Positions 45,317-54,577 of a DNA stretch of 64,000 nt are shown here, piece by piece. The DNA lies in NCBI RefSeq assembly GCF_000263715.2, contig NZ_CM001514.1, positions 1,536,936 through 1,600,935 on the forward strand. The letters are read 5' to 3'. The number at the start of each line of letters is the position of its first letter. Positions within the stretch are counted from its first letter, which is position 1. Both the position numbers and the translations under genes were made by a program. Source of the stretch: Pseudomonas synxantha BG33R. GTDB taxonomy: Bacteria > Pseudomonadota > Gammaproteobacteria > Pseudomonadales > Pseudomonadaceae. The notes under the pieces were generated by a model. It searched no databases. It saw only the letters and a list, made by a program, of their open reading frames with translations, and was not told the origin of the DNA.

Positions 45317-46041
45317 CGCACTGCCTCCCGGGCGCCGGCGGAGTAGCGACGTTCCAGACGGCGCAAGACAAAGTTGGAGGCGCTGGTGATCAACAGGTAG
45401 ATCAGCGCGGCGAGTACCAGGAAGTAGAACAGTTGATAGGTACTTTTTCCCGCATCCTGGGCGGCTTTCACCAGGTCTGCCAGGCCGATGATCGATACCA
45501 GCGCGGTGGCCTTGAGCATCACCATCCAGTTATTGCCGATGCCCGGCAGGGCGAAGCGCATCATCTGCGGGAAGGTCACGTAGCGAAACCGCTGCCCGCG
45601 CTTGAGCCCGTAAGCAGTGGCGGCTTCCAGTTGGCCGCGGGGCACGGCGAGGATAGCGCCGCGAAACGTTTCGGTGAAATAGGCACCGTAGATAAAGCCC
45701 AGGGTGATCACCCCGGCGCTGAACGGGTCGATCTCGATGTATTCCCATTCCATGAAGTCGGTAAAGCTGCTGAGCCAGGTTTGCAGGCTGTAGAAAATCA
45801 GCAGCATCAGCACCAGGTCGGGCACCCCGCGAATCAGCGTGGTGTAGAGCTGGGCGGGGATACGCAGGAACGGCAGGCTGGACAGTTTGGCGCTGGCGCC
45901 GAGCAGGCCCAGCAGTACGCTGACGGCCAGGGACAGCACCGACAACTTGATGGTCATCCAGGTGCCTTGCAGCAACAGCGGGCCGAAACCCTTCAAGCTG
46001 AGCGCGCTCAACCCGAGGGTTTGCAACAGTTCTTCGAACAT
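45313..46041 (-). CDS. aotQ: Polar amino acid ABC transporter permease (AotQ/HisQ type)
   Basis: This 242-residue permease is the partner of AotM, with about five membrane helices and the EAA loop QLEAATAYGLKRGQRFRYVT. The segment GVPDLVLMLLIFYSLQTW is typical of HisQ-like permeases. It follows the binding-protein gene after a 56-base gap holding a hairpin. Confidence 0.93.
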   Translation of the reverse strand: MFEELLQTLGLSALSLKGFGPLLLQGTWMTIKLSVLSLAVSVLLGLLGASAKLSSLPFLRIPAQLYTTLIRGVPDLVLMLLIFYSLQTWLSSFTDFMEWEYIEIDPFSAGVITLGFIYGAYFTETFRGAILAVPRGQLEAATAYGLKRGQRFRYVTFPQMMRFALPGIGNNWMVMLKATALVSIIGLADLVKAAQDAGKSTYQLFYFLVLAALIYLLITSASNFVLRRLERRYSAGAREAVR

Positions 46042-46061
46042 AAATCAGGACCTATGGCGAT

Positions 46062-46090
46062 AGAAAAGCGCCCCTGCAGGGAGGGGCGCT
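46062..46090 (-). terminator. Intercistronic hairpin after the binding-protein gene
   Basis: On the minus strand AGCGCCCCT, a 6-base loop and AGGGGCGCT are followed by TTTTCTA. It lies 7 bases after the aotJ stop and before aotQ. Such hairpins keep binding-protein mRNA abundant and reduce permease expression. Confidence 0.75.
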
Positions 46091-46097
46091 CCAGGCA

Positions 46098-46877
46098 TTA
46101 TTTGCCGCTGTACAGGTTCAAATCGCCAAAGTGTTTCTTCTGGATGGTGGCGTAGGTGCCATCATCGTGTAACGCTTTGATACCTTTATCCAAAAGCGCC
46201 TTCAGTTCAGTGTTACCTTTTTTGATACCGACCGCGGTTTTCGACGGCAGCAACGGGTCGTCGATGGCGGCGCTGACTTCATAACCGGCACCGGCCGGCG
46301 ACTTGAGAAAGCCCAGTTCGGCTTGCAGCATGTCCTGCACCGACGCGTCGAGGCGGCCGGAGGTCAGGTCGGCATACACCTGATCCTGGTTGGCGTAGGC
46401 CTTGGTGGTTACCCCGGCTTTGTCCAGCACGGCCTTGGCGTAGGCTTCCTGGATGGTGCCTTGCTCGTAGCCCACGGACTTGCCCTTGAGGGACTCAGGT
46501 GTCGAGTAGCCAGCCCCTTTTTTGAACACCAGCGACGTGGGGCCGGAGAACAGCTCGGTGGAGAAGTCGATTGCCTTTTCGCGCACCGGCGTTACGGTCA
46601 TGGATGAAATCACGCCATCGAACTTGTTGGCTTTGAGGCCCGGGATCATGCCGTCAAAGTCACTTTCAACCCACTTGCACTTGACCTTCAGCTCCGCGCA
46701 GATCGCATTGCCCAGGTCGATATCGAAGCCAACCAGGCTGCCGTCGGCGGCTTTGGATTCGAACGGTGCGTAGGACGGGTCGACACCAAAACGCAATTCC
46801 TTATATTCCTTGGCGGTAGCGACACCAGCGGCCATGCACAGAGCCAGTGCAGAAAGGGTCAGCAATGCTTTTTTCAT
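46098..46877 (-). CDS. aotJ: Periplasmic polar-amino-acid-binding protein (AotJ/HisJ type)
   Basis: The ATG at 46877 gives a 259-residue precursor with signal peptide MKKALLTLSALALCMAAGVA and a mature LAO-type solute-binding protein (family SBP_bac_3): ELRFGVDPSYAPFESKAADG, then GFDIDLGNAICAELKVKCKWVESDFDGMIPGL. The DFDGMIPGL and RTGV/RLDA-type positions are those of the lysine-arginine-ornithine/histidine binders. An upstream in-frame GTG (46898) would spoil the signal peptide. It is the promoter-proximal gene of the operon. Confidence 0.93.
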   Translation of the reverse strand: MKKALLTLSALALCMAAGVATAKEYKELRFGVDPSYAPFESKAADGSLVGFDIDLGNAICAELKVKCKWVESDFDGMIPGLKANKFDGVISSMTVTPVREKAIDFSTELFSGPTSLVFKKGAGYSTPESLKGKSVGYEQGTIQEAYAKAVLDKAGVTTKAYANQDQVYADLTSGRLDASVQDMLQAELGFLKSPAGAGYEVSAAIDDPLLPSKTAVGIKKGNTELKALLDKGIKALHDDGTYATIQKKHFGDLNLYSGK

Positions 46878-47097
46878 TATGTATTCCCTGGAAACCAAGA
46901 TAAGCGCTTGTGGCGCGTTTAGGACTGTTACTGAACGGTGTCAGACGCAGCACAAGTAGCAATTTCTGCACCATAGTTCCGGACGGGCTTTTTAAAAGGT
47001 GGGATAAGGCAAGGCTGAGTGTAGGAGATGCCCGAAAATGGGCATCTGAAAATGGGTGCACCATTGCAGGTCTGTGGAGATCCCACAGGGATTTAGG

Positions 47098-48732
47098 TCA
47101 AGTCAGTAGGTCCTGCAGTGTGGCGAGGTTGTCAGCCTCTTCCACCGTCTTGTCCTGACGCCAGCGCAACATGCGCGGAAACCGCACCGCAATCCCGCTC
47201 TTGTGCCGTTTGGACAGGGCGATACCCTCAAACCCCAACTCAAACACCATGTTTGGCGTCACGCTGCTGACCGGGCCGAACTTCTCCACGGTAGTTTTGC
47301 GCACAATCGCATCGACTTTGCGCATTTCCTCGTCGGTCAGCCCGGAATAGGCCTTGGCGAACGGCACCAGCGTGCGCTCGCTGCCCGGCGGGCCGTCCCA
47401 TACCGCGAAGGTGTAGTCGCTGTACAGGCTGGCGCGCCGGCCATGGCCGCGCTGGGCGTAGATCAACACGGCGTCGACGCTGAAGGGGTCGACCTTCCAT
47501 TTGAACCACAGGCCCATGTCCTTGGTGCGGCCCACACCGTACAGGCCCTTGCGATCCTTGAGCATCATGCCTTCAACACCAAGGCTGCGAGAGGCTTCGC
47601 GCTGGGTCGCCAGCGCTGCCCAGGTTGGCCCCTCGATCAGCGGCGAAGGCAACAGCACCGGTTGGTTGCACGCGGCAATCACCTGTTCCAATTGCGTGCG
47701 GCGCTCGGCCTGGATGTGGTTGCGCCAGTCGTCGCCCTGATACTCCAGAAGGTCGTAAGCGAGCACGGCGACGGGCGCATCCTCAAGTACCTTTTTACTC
47801 AGGGTTTTGCGACCGATCCGCTGTTGCAGCAGCGCGAAGGGTTGCACCGCGTCTTTCCACACCACGATTTCGCCATCGATCACCGTGCCGTCGGGCAGGC
47901 CACTGACCAGGCTGTGAAGCTCGGGGAAACGCTCGGTCACCAACTCTTCACCCCGTGACCAGATCCACAGGCGCCCCTCGCGCTTGACCAACTGCGCACG
48001 GATGCCATCGAACTTCCATTCCACCTGCCAGTCGGCGGGGGAGCCGAGCAGGCTGTCGAATTGCTCGACGGGTTGCGCCAGCCCGTGGGCGAGAAAAAAC
48101 GGATATGGCTGCCCGCCACGTTGTGCATGTTCGTCGGATGATTCGGCAGCGATCAGCTTGAGATAGCCCTCGGCTGTAGGACGGTTGGACAGGTCGGTAT
48201 AACCCACCAACCGCTGCGCCACGCGCTTGCTATCCAGATTGGCCATGGCGGCAAGGGCGCGGGTAACCAGCAGTTTGGAGACGCCGACGCGAAAGCTGCC
48301 GGTGATCAACTTGATGCACACCATCAGGCTCGGTTGATCCAGTTGCGCCCATAACGCAGGCAGGCGCTCGGCAAGGTCCATGGGTGAAAGGCCGCGCAGA
48401 GGCAGCAGTTTTTCTTCCAGCCACACGGCAAGCCCGTCTTCAGAGCTGTAGGTCGATTCGGGGAGCAGCAGGGAGATGGTTTCGGCCAGGTCGCCTACGG
48501 ACTGGTAGCTCTCTTCAAACAGCCACGGCTCGATGCTCGCCGCCTCAGTCGCCATATCCCTGAGCAAGCGTGTGGGCACCAGTTGCCGTGGTCGCCCGCC
48601 GGAGAGGAAGTACACCGCCCATGCCGCATCTTCCGGCGGCGCTTGCAGGAAGTAGGCTTGCAGGGCTGCGAGCTTGGCATTGCTGGAGGTGGTGGCGTCG
48701 AGGTTGGCGTACAGCTCGGCGAAGGCTTTCAT
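47098..48732 (-). CDS. ATP-dependent DNA ligase of the DNA damage response cassette
   Basis: The 544-residue protein is an ATP-dependent ligase with the catalytic Lys240 in the motif KFDGIR. The N-terminal DNA-binding helical domain (about 1-200) is followed by the nucleotidyltransferase core (motifs IDGEIVVWK and EGMMLKDRKGLYG) and the C-terminal OB fold with WFKWK. It belongs to the LigB/LigC-type ligases that occur with an exonuclease, Lhr helicase and PdeM. It is not LigD, since no polymerase or Ku is present. Its start overlaps the exonuclease gene stop by 4 bases. Confidence 0.93.
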   Translation of the reverse strand: MKAFAELYANLDATTSSNAKLAALQAYFLQAPPEDAAWAVYFLSGGRPRQLVPTRLLRDMATEAASIEPWLFEESYQSVGDLAETISLLLPESTYSSEDGLAVWLEEKLLPLRGLSPMDLAERLPALWAQLDQPSLMVCIKLITGSFRVGVSKLLVTRALAAMANLDSKRVAQRLVGYTDLSNRPTAEGYLKLIAAESSDEHAQRGGQPYPFFLAHGLAQPVEQFDSLLGSPADWQVEWKFDGIRAQLVKREGRLWIWSRGEELVTERFPELHSLVSGLPDGTVIDGEIVVWKDAVQPFALLQQRIGRKTLSKKVLEDAPVAVLAYDLLEYQGDDWRNHIQAERRTQLEQVIAACNQPVLLPSPLIEGPTWAALATQREASRSLGVEGMMLKDRKGLYGVGRTKDMGLWFKWKVDPFSVDAVLIYAQRGHGRRASLYSDYTFAVWDGPPGSERTLVPFAKAYSGLTDEEMRKVDAIVRKTTVEKFGPVSSVTPNMVFELGFEGIALSKRHKSGIAVRFPRMLRWRQDKTVEEADNLATLQDLLT

Positions 48733-49733
48733 GCCGTGGCCTCTTCTTCGTCATCACCGTATTCGGTGCTGAAGCCCTGGGCGTCCAGGCCCTTTTCTCG
48801 CAGGTGGCGTACCAGCACGCCGACCGAACCGTGGGTAACCATCACCCGTTCGGCGCCGGTTTGTTCGATGGCCCACAACAGCCCGGGCCAATCGGCGTGG
48901 TCCGACAGCACAAAGCCGCGATCCACCCCGCGCCGGCGTCGTGTACCGCGCAGGCGCATCCAGCCGCTGGCGAAGGCGTCGCTGTAGTCGCCAAAACGGC
49001 GCATCCAGGTGCTGCCGCCGGCGGAGGGCGGGGCGATGATCAAGGCTTGGCGCAGTAAACGGTCGGTCTTTTTGAAATCCCCGGCATACAGGGTTTCGGG
49101 AATGTAGATGCCGGCCTCGCGGTAGACCCGGTTCAGCGGCTCGACGGCGCCATGGCTGAGGATCGGACCGATGCTGGCGTCGAGGCCATGCAGAATGCGC
49201 TGGGCCTTGCCGAAGGAATAGCAGAACAGCACGCTGGCCTTGCCCGTGGCGATATTGGCCTGCCACCAGTCATTGATCCCGGCAAAGATCTGCGCTTGGG
49301 GCTGCCATCGGTAGATCGGCAGGCCAAAAGTGGATTCGGTGATAAAGGTGTGGCAACGCACCGGCTCGAAAGGCGCACAGGTGCCATCGGGTTCGACCTT
49401 ATAGTCGCCGGACGCGACCCAGACTTCACCCTGATATTCCAGGCGCACCTGAGCCGAACCGAGCACGTGCCCGGCCGGATGGAAACTCAAGGTCACGCCG
49501 TGATGCAGCAACTGCTCACCGTAGGCCAGGGTTTGCAAGTTGATGTCCTGGCCCAGGCGCCAGCGCAGGATGCCTTCGCCGGGGGCGGCGGCCAGGTAAT
49601 GTTGGTTGCCGGTGCGGGCGTGGTCGCCGTGGGCGTGGGTGATGACCGCACGTTCCACTGGGCGCCAGGGGTCGATATAAAAATCACCGGCAGGGCAGTA
49701 GAGGCCTTCGGGGCGGGCGATGACGAGGTCCAT
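48729..49733 (-). CDS. Ligase-associated DNA exonuclease (SNM1/Pso2-like metallo-beta-lactamase fold)
   Basis: The 334-residue enzyme has the metallo-beta-lactamase HxHxDH motif in THAHGDHARTGNQHY, a second His in the FHPAGHVLGSAQVRL segment and the beta-CASP-like SDHADWPG block. Related proteins are SNM1-type nucleases. It is the first gene of the split cassette, and its ATGA overlap links it to the ligase. Its ATG at 49733 is preceded by a spacer containing repeats. Confidence 0.92.
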   Translation of the reverse strand: MDLVIARPEGLYCPAGDFYIDPWRPVERAVITHAHGDHARTGNQHYLAAAPGEGILRWRLGQDINLQTLAYGEQLLHHGVTLSFHPAGHVLGSAQVRLEYQGEVWVASGDYKVEPDGTCAPFEPVRCHTFITESTFGLPIYRWQPQAQIFAGINDWWQANIATGKASVLFCYSFGKAQRILHGLDASIGPILSHGAVEPLNRVYREAGIYIPETLYAGDFKKTDRLLRQALIIAPPSAGGSTWMRRFGDYSDAFASGWMRLRGTRRRRGVDRGFVLSDHADWPGLLWAIEQTGAERVMVTHGSVGVLVRHLREKGLDAQGFSTEYGDDEEEATA

Positions 49734-49814
49734 GGGGTGACCGGGGCTGGGGGCTTGTTACTTATGAGGCGGGGCTGGTTGCAGAAGTTCTATCTGAATG
49801 CAGGTAATGCAAAG

Positions 49815-49840
49815 GTGGGAGTTGGCTTACCTGCGATGAC
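49815..49840 (+). repeat. REP unit left of element copy A
   Basis: GTGGGAGTTGGCTTACCTGC continues with GATGAC; it matches the local REP consensus GTGGGAGCcGGCTTGCCTGC. It is inverted relative to the unit at 50056-50081. Confidence 0.75.
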
Positions 49841-49866
49841 GGCCTGACAGTCGACGCTGTTATAAC

Positions 49867-50047
49867 GAGTACATATCCATTCCTGCGGTAACGGCCACTT
49901 AGGGTTCCGCCCTGACGGCGGCTAAACCGGCATCCCTGCCGGTTTACCCCCCAAATCCCTGTCGAATTCCGGCCAGCGTGGTTTGACGGGGCGCTTCAGA
50001 TCAAGAGCAAGAGCAAGATCAAGAGCGGCCGCTTCGCATCGTGGTTA
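49867..50047 (+). repeat. Intergenic repeat element, short copy A (internal deletion)
   Basis: This 181-base segment shares its ends with copy B at 55470-55803: GAGTACATATCC at the left, and a long near-identical right part containing AAACCGGCATCCCTGCCGGT and TCGAATTCCGGCCAGCGTGG, then a variable AGATCAAGAGC-type tract and GCTTCGCATCGTGGTTAC. Relative to copy B it lacks 151 bases between two GCGGCT hexamers. It sits inside an inverted REP pair. Confidence 0.85.
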
Positions 50048-50055
50048 CTCGGCTG

Positions 50056-50081
50056 CTATCGCAGGCAAGCCGGCTCCCACA
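50056..50081 (-). repeat. REP unit right of element copy A
   Basis: CTATCGCAGGCAAGCCGGCT then CCCACA is the reverse complement of the standard REP head and so is inverted relative to 49815-49840. Together they form a REPIN-like frame around copy A. Confidence 0.75.
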
Positions 50082-50111
50082 GCGTTATCCGGTTTTGTCA
50101 GGGAAGCCCGG

Positions 50112-52553
50112 TTACTTACCGGGCGTCAGGGTCAACCTGGTCTTGCCATACACCTTTTCAAAGTTCTGCGGCTGCATCGGGAAGCTCAGGTATTGCGCCT
50201 TGAGCGACGGGTCAATGCCGTTGGCATAGTTCGGGCTGGCCGGGTTGCCGGACTGGCCGATACCGCCCTGGCCCAGCATGGGTTCGGCCAGGCCGAAGTC
50301 GATGATCATGCGCAGCGCCGACACCTGGGTGGTGTTGAAATCCTCACCCCAGTTATACGGCGCCGGGTTCAAGGTGTTGTGGTCGCCACCACTGGCGAAG
50401 GGGCCGCGAATCACCTGGCCACTGGCGTTTTTCCAGGTGGTGCTGTGCAGCTTGCCCCACTGCCAGGCTTTGTGATCGGCACCCAGTTGGCTGTCACCGG
50501 CAGTGATAGCGGCGGCAAGCGTGCGGGCCAGGATCGCCGGTTTGTCTTCTTTTTGCGGTGTACGCGTGTCATCCCAGAACGGACTGTCTTCGCGGCCCAG
50601 CAGGTGGTCGGCGATGGCTGAGTAGGACAGGCTGGCGTTGCTGACAAAGGCTTTCCAGCTGGCGCTGTCTTGCGGGCCGAGTTTGTCGAGGAAAATCTGC
50701 CTGGCGCTTTCCTGCAGGAACAGCTCGTAGATCGCCGCGTCAGCCGAGGTTGGCGCAAGGCGACCATCGAATGCCATCAGGCGCTCCAGTGCTTCGCGAG
50801 CCTTGACGCGCTCCGCTGGCGGCAGGGCGTCGATTGCCTGCTTGAGCGGCTGGGCCATGCCCGGGGCCTGGAACATGCTCTTGAGCTTGGCGGCGAAGGT
50901 CGTGGTCTGGTCGTATTGCATGGCGATCAGGCTGCGGCTGTCATGCTTGCCGGCACCGGCCAGTTGCGCGAGGCGTTCGCTGCGCTCCGGTGCATCCCAG
51001 GAGTTGGACAGTTGCATCCCGTAGCCACGCGGTGCGGTGCGCTGGTTGGCCGTGCCGATCCAGCCCTGGGCCGGGTCCTGGTCGTAGGGGTGCAGCATCG
51101 CATCGGCATAACCGTCCCAGTCAAAGCGCGTGTCCCAACCCGGCGATGGCAACAGGCCCTCGCCCTCGCGGCGGTTGGGGAAGCGGCCGGTGACTTGCCA
51201 GCCGATATTGCTGGCGTCGGCAAAGATCATGTTCAACGCGATGGCGCGAATCTCGCGAGTGGCGTCCGAGGCCTTGCCGGCGTTTTGCGCACGGGACAGG
51301 TCGAAGAACGCGTCCAGGCTCTTGTCGTCCTTGAAAGCAGCAGTCTGCAGGGCCAGGCCGAGACCGCTGGTGAGGGCCTGGCTGCTATTGAGCAACGCAC
51401 CGTGACGGGTTTCGTACACCGTTTCGCGAATCGAGCGCTGGCCCTTGATAAAGAAGGTTTCGTTGCGCACGCCAGCCGGCAGCCATTTGCCGTTGTTCTC
51501 GTAGTACAACGCGTTGCCCTGGCGCTTGACCTTCTCCAGGAACAGGTCCTGGGTGTCGCCCTTGACCGCGCTCATGCTCCACGCCACCTTGCCGTTGAAA
51601 CCGGACAGCAGGGTCGGCAGGCCAGCGATCGAAGCACCCACGGCCTGATATTTAGGCGCGCGAATCTGCACGTAGCTCCATGGCGACGGGGCTTGTGGCG
51701 TGGCGGCGATATCGTTGGCGAGCAGGCTTTTGCCGCTGCGGCTGCGTTGCGGGGCGATGGCCCAGTTGCTTGAGGTGGTGACCCCGAGCGTGTTGAGGCC
51801 GCTCAACTGCTGGCTTACGGTGCCCAGGGCGGCGAGGCCGCTGATCTGCCCCAGGTTCACGCCCTTGAGCTTGTCGGCCTCGGCCAGCGGCACGGCTTCG
51901 TCCGGCGCGCTTGGGATGAGCCAGGCGAGTTTGTCGACGCCGACCTTTTGCGCCAGCACCAAGGACGAAATCTCTTCCTGCAGGTTGCTCGACTCACTGA
52001 AATTGAGCAGGCAGAACAGTAGCGCCGAGTCTTCCGGCTTCCAGTATTCGGGTGTGTAACCGCTTTGTGCCAGGTCCGCCGGCAGCTTGTCGCGATAGCG
52101 GAACAGGTAGGCATTGACGCCCCGGGCATACACTTCAAAGAAGCGCTTGAGGCGCGGCGACGAGGCGTTGTACAGCTCGCCCGCGCTTTTCTTGAGGTTG
52201 ACCGCACGCATGAAACGGTCGACATCCAGCACTTGAGGCCCGGACATTTCCGCCAGGCGGCCCTGTGCCAGCAGGCGCAAGGTGACCATCTGGGCAATGC
52301 GGTCGCTGGCGTGCACATAACCAAGGCTGAACAGCGCGTCGTGGAAGGTGTTGCTTTCGATCAGCGGCATGCCTTGGGCATTGCGGCGTATCGATACATT
52401 CTGTGCCAGGCCCTTGATTGGCTGTACGCCAGCCACAGGTGGCAGGGTGTCCTGGGTGTTCTGGAGCTGGCAACCCGCCAGGCCCAAGGCACTGGCCACT
52501 GCCGCGGCAACGCCGAACCGGGGAAGAAAGTGTAAGAGGGCTGGCGAGGCCAT
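50112..52553 (-). CDS. quiP: Penicillin-acylase-family lipoprotein, probable acyl-homoserine-lactone acylase QuiP
   Basis: The 813-residue N-terminal-nucleophile hydrolase carries a lipobox LAGC (Cys28). After a short alpha chain, the self-cleavage site precedes Ser261 in [10 protein letters not shown], matching the S-N-x-W motif of penicillin and AHL acylases, with beta-chain motifs such as SFNGK-like [12 protein letters not shown]. It resembles QuiP, which degrades long-chain AHL signals in Pseudomonas. No AHL synthase or LuxR gene is in the window, so it may also serve nutrient scavenging. The substrate is inferred. It is flanked by repeat-rich spacers. Confidence 0.85.
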   Translation of the reverse strand: MASPALLHFLPRFGVAAAVASALGLAGCQLQNTQDTLPPVAGVQPIKGLAQNVSIRRNAQGMPLIESNTFHDALFSLGYVHASDRIAQMVTLRLLAQGRLAEMSGPQVLDVDRFMRAVNLKKSAGELYNASSPRLKRFFEVYARGVNAYLFRYRDKLPADLAQSGYTPEYWKPEDSALLFCLLNFSESSNLQEEISSLVLAQKVGVDKLAWLIPSAPDEAVPLAEADKLKGVNLGQISGLAALGTVSQQLSGLNTLGVTTSSNWAIAPQRSRSGKSLLANDIAATPQAPSPWSYVQIRAPKYQAVGASIAGLPTLLSGFNGKVAWSMSAVKGDTQDLFLEKVKRQGNALYYENNGKWLPAGVRNETFFIKGQRSIRETVYETRHGALLNSSQALTSGLGLALQTAAFKDDKSLDAFFDLSRAQNAGKASDATREIRAIALNMIFADASNIGWQVTGRFPNRREGEGLLPSPGWDTRFDWDGYADAMLHPYDQDPAQGWIGTANQRTAPRGYGMQLSNSWDAPERSERLAQLAGAGKHDSRSLIAMQYDQTTTFAAKLKSMFQAPGMAQPLKQAIDALPPAERVKAREALERLMAFDGRLAPTSADAAIYELFLQESARQIFLDKLGPQDSASWKAFVSNASLSYSAIADHLLGREDSPFWDDTRTPQKEDKPAILARTLAAAITAGDSQLGADHKAWQWGKLHSTTWKNASGQVIRGPFASGGDHNTLNPAPYNWGEDFNTTQVSALRMIIDFGLAEPMLGQGGIGQSGNPASPNYANGIDPSLKAQYLSFPMQPQNFEKVYGKTRLTLTPGK

Positions 52554-52668
52554 GGCAAAGCTCCTGCGGGGGGTAGCGTCAGTAAAGGCGCTACGTTAGT
52601 GAGCGCGGCGAAACGACGCAAGCGGGAGTTGTGTAATTGCGTGAGTGCTCAAGCTATGTGCAAATCAA

Positions 52669-52700
52669 TGTAGGAGGGAGAAAGCCCCCTCCCACATTTT
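52669..52700. repeat. REP-like palindrome between quiP and the SEC-C gene
   Basis: ATGTAGGAGGGAGAAAGCCC leads into CCTCCCACAT with a following TTTT. The arms are imperfect complements, and it may terminate the minus-strand SEC-C gene in addition to being a REP remnant. Confidence 0.65.
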
Positions 52701-52715
52701 GATCATCAGTGCGGC

Positions 52716-52916
52716 TTATGCGCCATGGCACTTCTTGAATTTCTTCTCGCTGCCGCACGGGCAAGGATCGTTGCGGCCAACATCCTTCAAGGCGTTGCGC
52801 ACCGGTTCCTGGTGAGCGTGGCCGCAGTTCGGCCCGTGGACATGGCCGTGGTCGTGATCATGGTGATCGTGATCGTGGTTGCAGTCAGGACCATGGACAT
52901 GGGGTTGCTGAGTCAT
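52716..52916 (-). CDS. His-rich SEC-C motif protein
   Basis: The 66-residue protein has a histidine/aspartate-rich N-terminal half ([20 protein letters not shown]) and a C-terminal SEC-C zinc finger ([19 protein letters not shown]). SEC-C motifs bind zinc, for example in SecA. The His tract suggests metal binding or storage. It overlaps the WHy-domain lipoprotein gene by 4 bases, so both are likely translated together. Confidence 0.9.
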   Translation of the reverse strand: MTQQPHVHGPDCNHDHDHHDHDHGHVHGPNCGHAHQEPVRNALKDVGRNDPCPCGSEKKFKKCHGA

Positions 52917-53395
52917 CGATGTTGCTCCGGAATAAAATCGCCGGGGATTATCTCGCCATTGTGAGCCACCTGCACGTCATTACCGATGAATAATCCGGTT
53001 TTCAGCTCGCCCTCCAGGCGATAGGGCACGGGGCGCTCGGGATTTTTCAGCATCTGCACCACATCGCGTACGCGTGGCCAGAGGTTGGTGCGTACCGAGA
53101 CCCGGAAGACTTTATGACCGCGCGGCGGCACGGTCAGCCATTCATTGGATTCGCCTTCGGTCAACACCAGATCGCCAAGGGTGACCTTGTAGATCAGGCC
53201 GCGCACGGTCAGGTCGGCATCGTCGCGGTTGTCCACGCGAAAGTAGAGTTTGAATTTCTGCTCCAGCAGCTTGGCGCGCACGACTTCGACCTTCACCAGC
53301 GATACGTGAGGCGGCGGCGAGTCGTCTTCGAACCACGAGGCGCAGCCGGTCAGGCCCAGGGTTAACGCCAGCATCAAGCTATAAATCCGAAGCAT
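52913..53395 (-). CDS. LEA14-like (WHy domain) lipoprotein
   Basis: The 160-residue product has a lipoprotein signal with lipobox LTGC (Cys18) and a single WHy/LEA type 2 beta domain ([20 protein letters not shown] ... [13 protein letters not shown]). LEA14-like domains are linked to desiccation or stress tolerance in plants and occur in bacterial envelope proteins of unknown role. Location is probably the outer-membrane inner leaflet. It is in a minus-strand run with two SEC-C proteins. Confidence 0.85.
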   Translation of the reverse strand: MLRIYSLMLALTLGLTGCASWFEDDSPPPHVSLVKVEVVRAKLLEQKFKLYFRVDNRDDADLTVRGLIYKVTLGDLVLTEGESNEWLTVPPRGHKVFRVSVRTNLWPRVRDVVQMLKNPERPVPYRLEGELKTGLFIGNDVQVAHNGEIIPGDFIPEQHR

Positions 53396-53416
53396 GGCGT
53401 TATCCCTGTGAGTGAA

Positions 53417-53887
53417 TTAAAGGTAGCTGGAACAGCACTTCTTGAACTTCTGCCCACTGCCGCACAGGCACGCGTCATTACGCCCGGCCTTCAGTTCCAC
53501 CGTAGGGTCGATGAAGTACCAGCGCCCCTCATTCTGTACGAAAGAAGACTGCTCGCGGTGGCTATGTTCGCCGGTGCTGTCATGCCAGCGCGCAGTAAAG
53601 GTGACGAACGCGTGTTCCGGCTGGCCGCCGAAGACCTCGGAGCTTTCCACCTCAAGGCCCAGCCAGGTGCTCTGCGCACTCCAGGCGGCGATGGCGTCGC
53701 GGTCCAGACCGGCCTGTTGCGCGGGCAGGGTGGTGGCCACCAGGTAATCGACCAGGCCCAGCACATAGGCGCTGTAGCGCGAGCGCATCAACGCACTGGC
53801 ACAGGGCGCCGGGTGGCCGGCGTGATAATGGCCGCAGCAGGCATCCAGCAGATTGCCGCTGCCGCACGGGCAAATGGATGTACTCAT
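53417..53887 (-). CDS. YchJ-family SEC-C protein
   Basis: The 156-residue protein carries two SEC-C motifs, one at each end: [19 protein letters not shown] at the start and [16 protein letters not shown] at the end. Between them is the NTF2-like YchJ domain ([20 protein letters not shown]). This is the usual arrangement of YchJ (UPF0225). I use the ATG at 53887 because [11 protein letters not shown] matches the family; a longer in-frame version would have no counterpart. Function is unknown; the SEC-C ends bind zinc. Confidence 0.93.
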   Translation of the reverse strand: MSTSICPCGSGNLLDACCGHYHAGHPAPCASALMRSRYSAYVLGLVDYLVATTLPAQQAGLDRDAIAAWSAQSTWLGLEVESSEVFGGQPEHAFVTFTARWHDSTGEHSHREQSSFVQNEGRWYFIDPTVELKAGRNDACLCGSGQKFKKCCSSYL

Positions 53888-53891
53888 CGGG

Positions 53892-54389
53892 TTACCACCA
53901 ATACTTTCCAAAATTCTCCGGGTTGGCCCAGAAGCGTGCGTTGAGCCAGTCGGGCACTTGTTTATAGTCAAGCAGATCATAGGTAAACAGCGTCAGAACT
54001 TGCTCATCGCGCTGGAAGCGCTCGCCGGCTTGCAAGGCCAGGGAAAAGAAGTCGGTGTCCTTCCAGTCGCAGGCACGCAGGTCGACCAGCACCGCGATCC
54101 GGCTGGCATTGAGGTTTCGAATGCCGCCCAGAAGCGTCAGACCTTGAGGCTTGGGCAAGTGTTCAAGGCAATCGACTACCAGCGCCAAATCAAAACGCTG
54201 CGCTGCCAGTTCGGCAGGCAGTGGCCCAGGTGCGGCGACACAGACGTTCACATCCGGGTGCGCGGTTTTAAACGCCTCCAGCGCCGGAAACTGGCTGGCG
54301 CCCAATAACAGCAGGCGTTTGGGCTGGTGCAACTCAAGCAGGGCAGCCAGGGCTTGCTGGGGTGTACGGGAAGAAATTCCAGCGGTCAT
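53892..54389 (-). CDS. DUF6231-like protein of unknown function
   Basis: The 165-residue protein has a nucleotide-binding-like start ([16 protein letters not shown]) and a [14 protein letters not shown] segment recalling the post-motif of Rossmann methyltransferases, but the core SAM motif (GxGxG) is absent. It looks like a Pseudomonas-conserved family without assigned role. It is 5 bases from the ychJ gene and probably in its operon. Confidence 0.7.
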   Translation of the reverse strand: MTAGISSRTPQQALAALLELHQPKRLLLLGASQFPALEAFKTAHPDVNVCVAAPGPLPAELAAQRFDLALVVDCLEHLPKPQGLTLLGGIRNLNASRIAVLVDLRACDWKDTDFFSLALQAGERFQRDEQVLTLFTYDLLDYKQVPDWLNARFWANPENFGKYWW

Positions 54390-54577
54390 TGCAGATCCTC
54401 ACATCAGGACGGTAGAGACTAGCGCGGCTGGGCGTGCCAGCCTAGGACATTGCGGTCAGGGCCACGGCGGCTTGTACCGTACCAGCGGAAGTTTTTTGAT
54501 CCTTCACTGGCAAATCGCCGGTAGAAGTCGTTACTGTGCGCTCAAAGAAAAATTTGAAAACACTCAGGAGCCCCATG

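Larger units (their letters stand above)
49734..50111. other. Gene-free 378-base stretch holding REPs and a repeat element
   Basis: No supported gene is seen. The interval contains a REP unit (49815-49840), element copy A (49867-50047) and an inverted REP (50056-50081). A 212-codon reading frame crossing into the acylase gene has low-complexity Arg/Ala composition from the repeat and is not coding. Confidence 0.7.

Noticed and set aside
49983-50621. 212-codon plus-strand frame starting in the repeat element
   Set aside because: It begins in the AGATCAAGAGC tract (Arg-Ala-Arg-Ser repeats) and continues antisense to the quiP gene.
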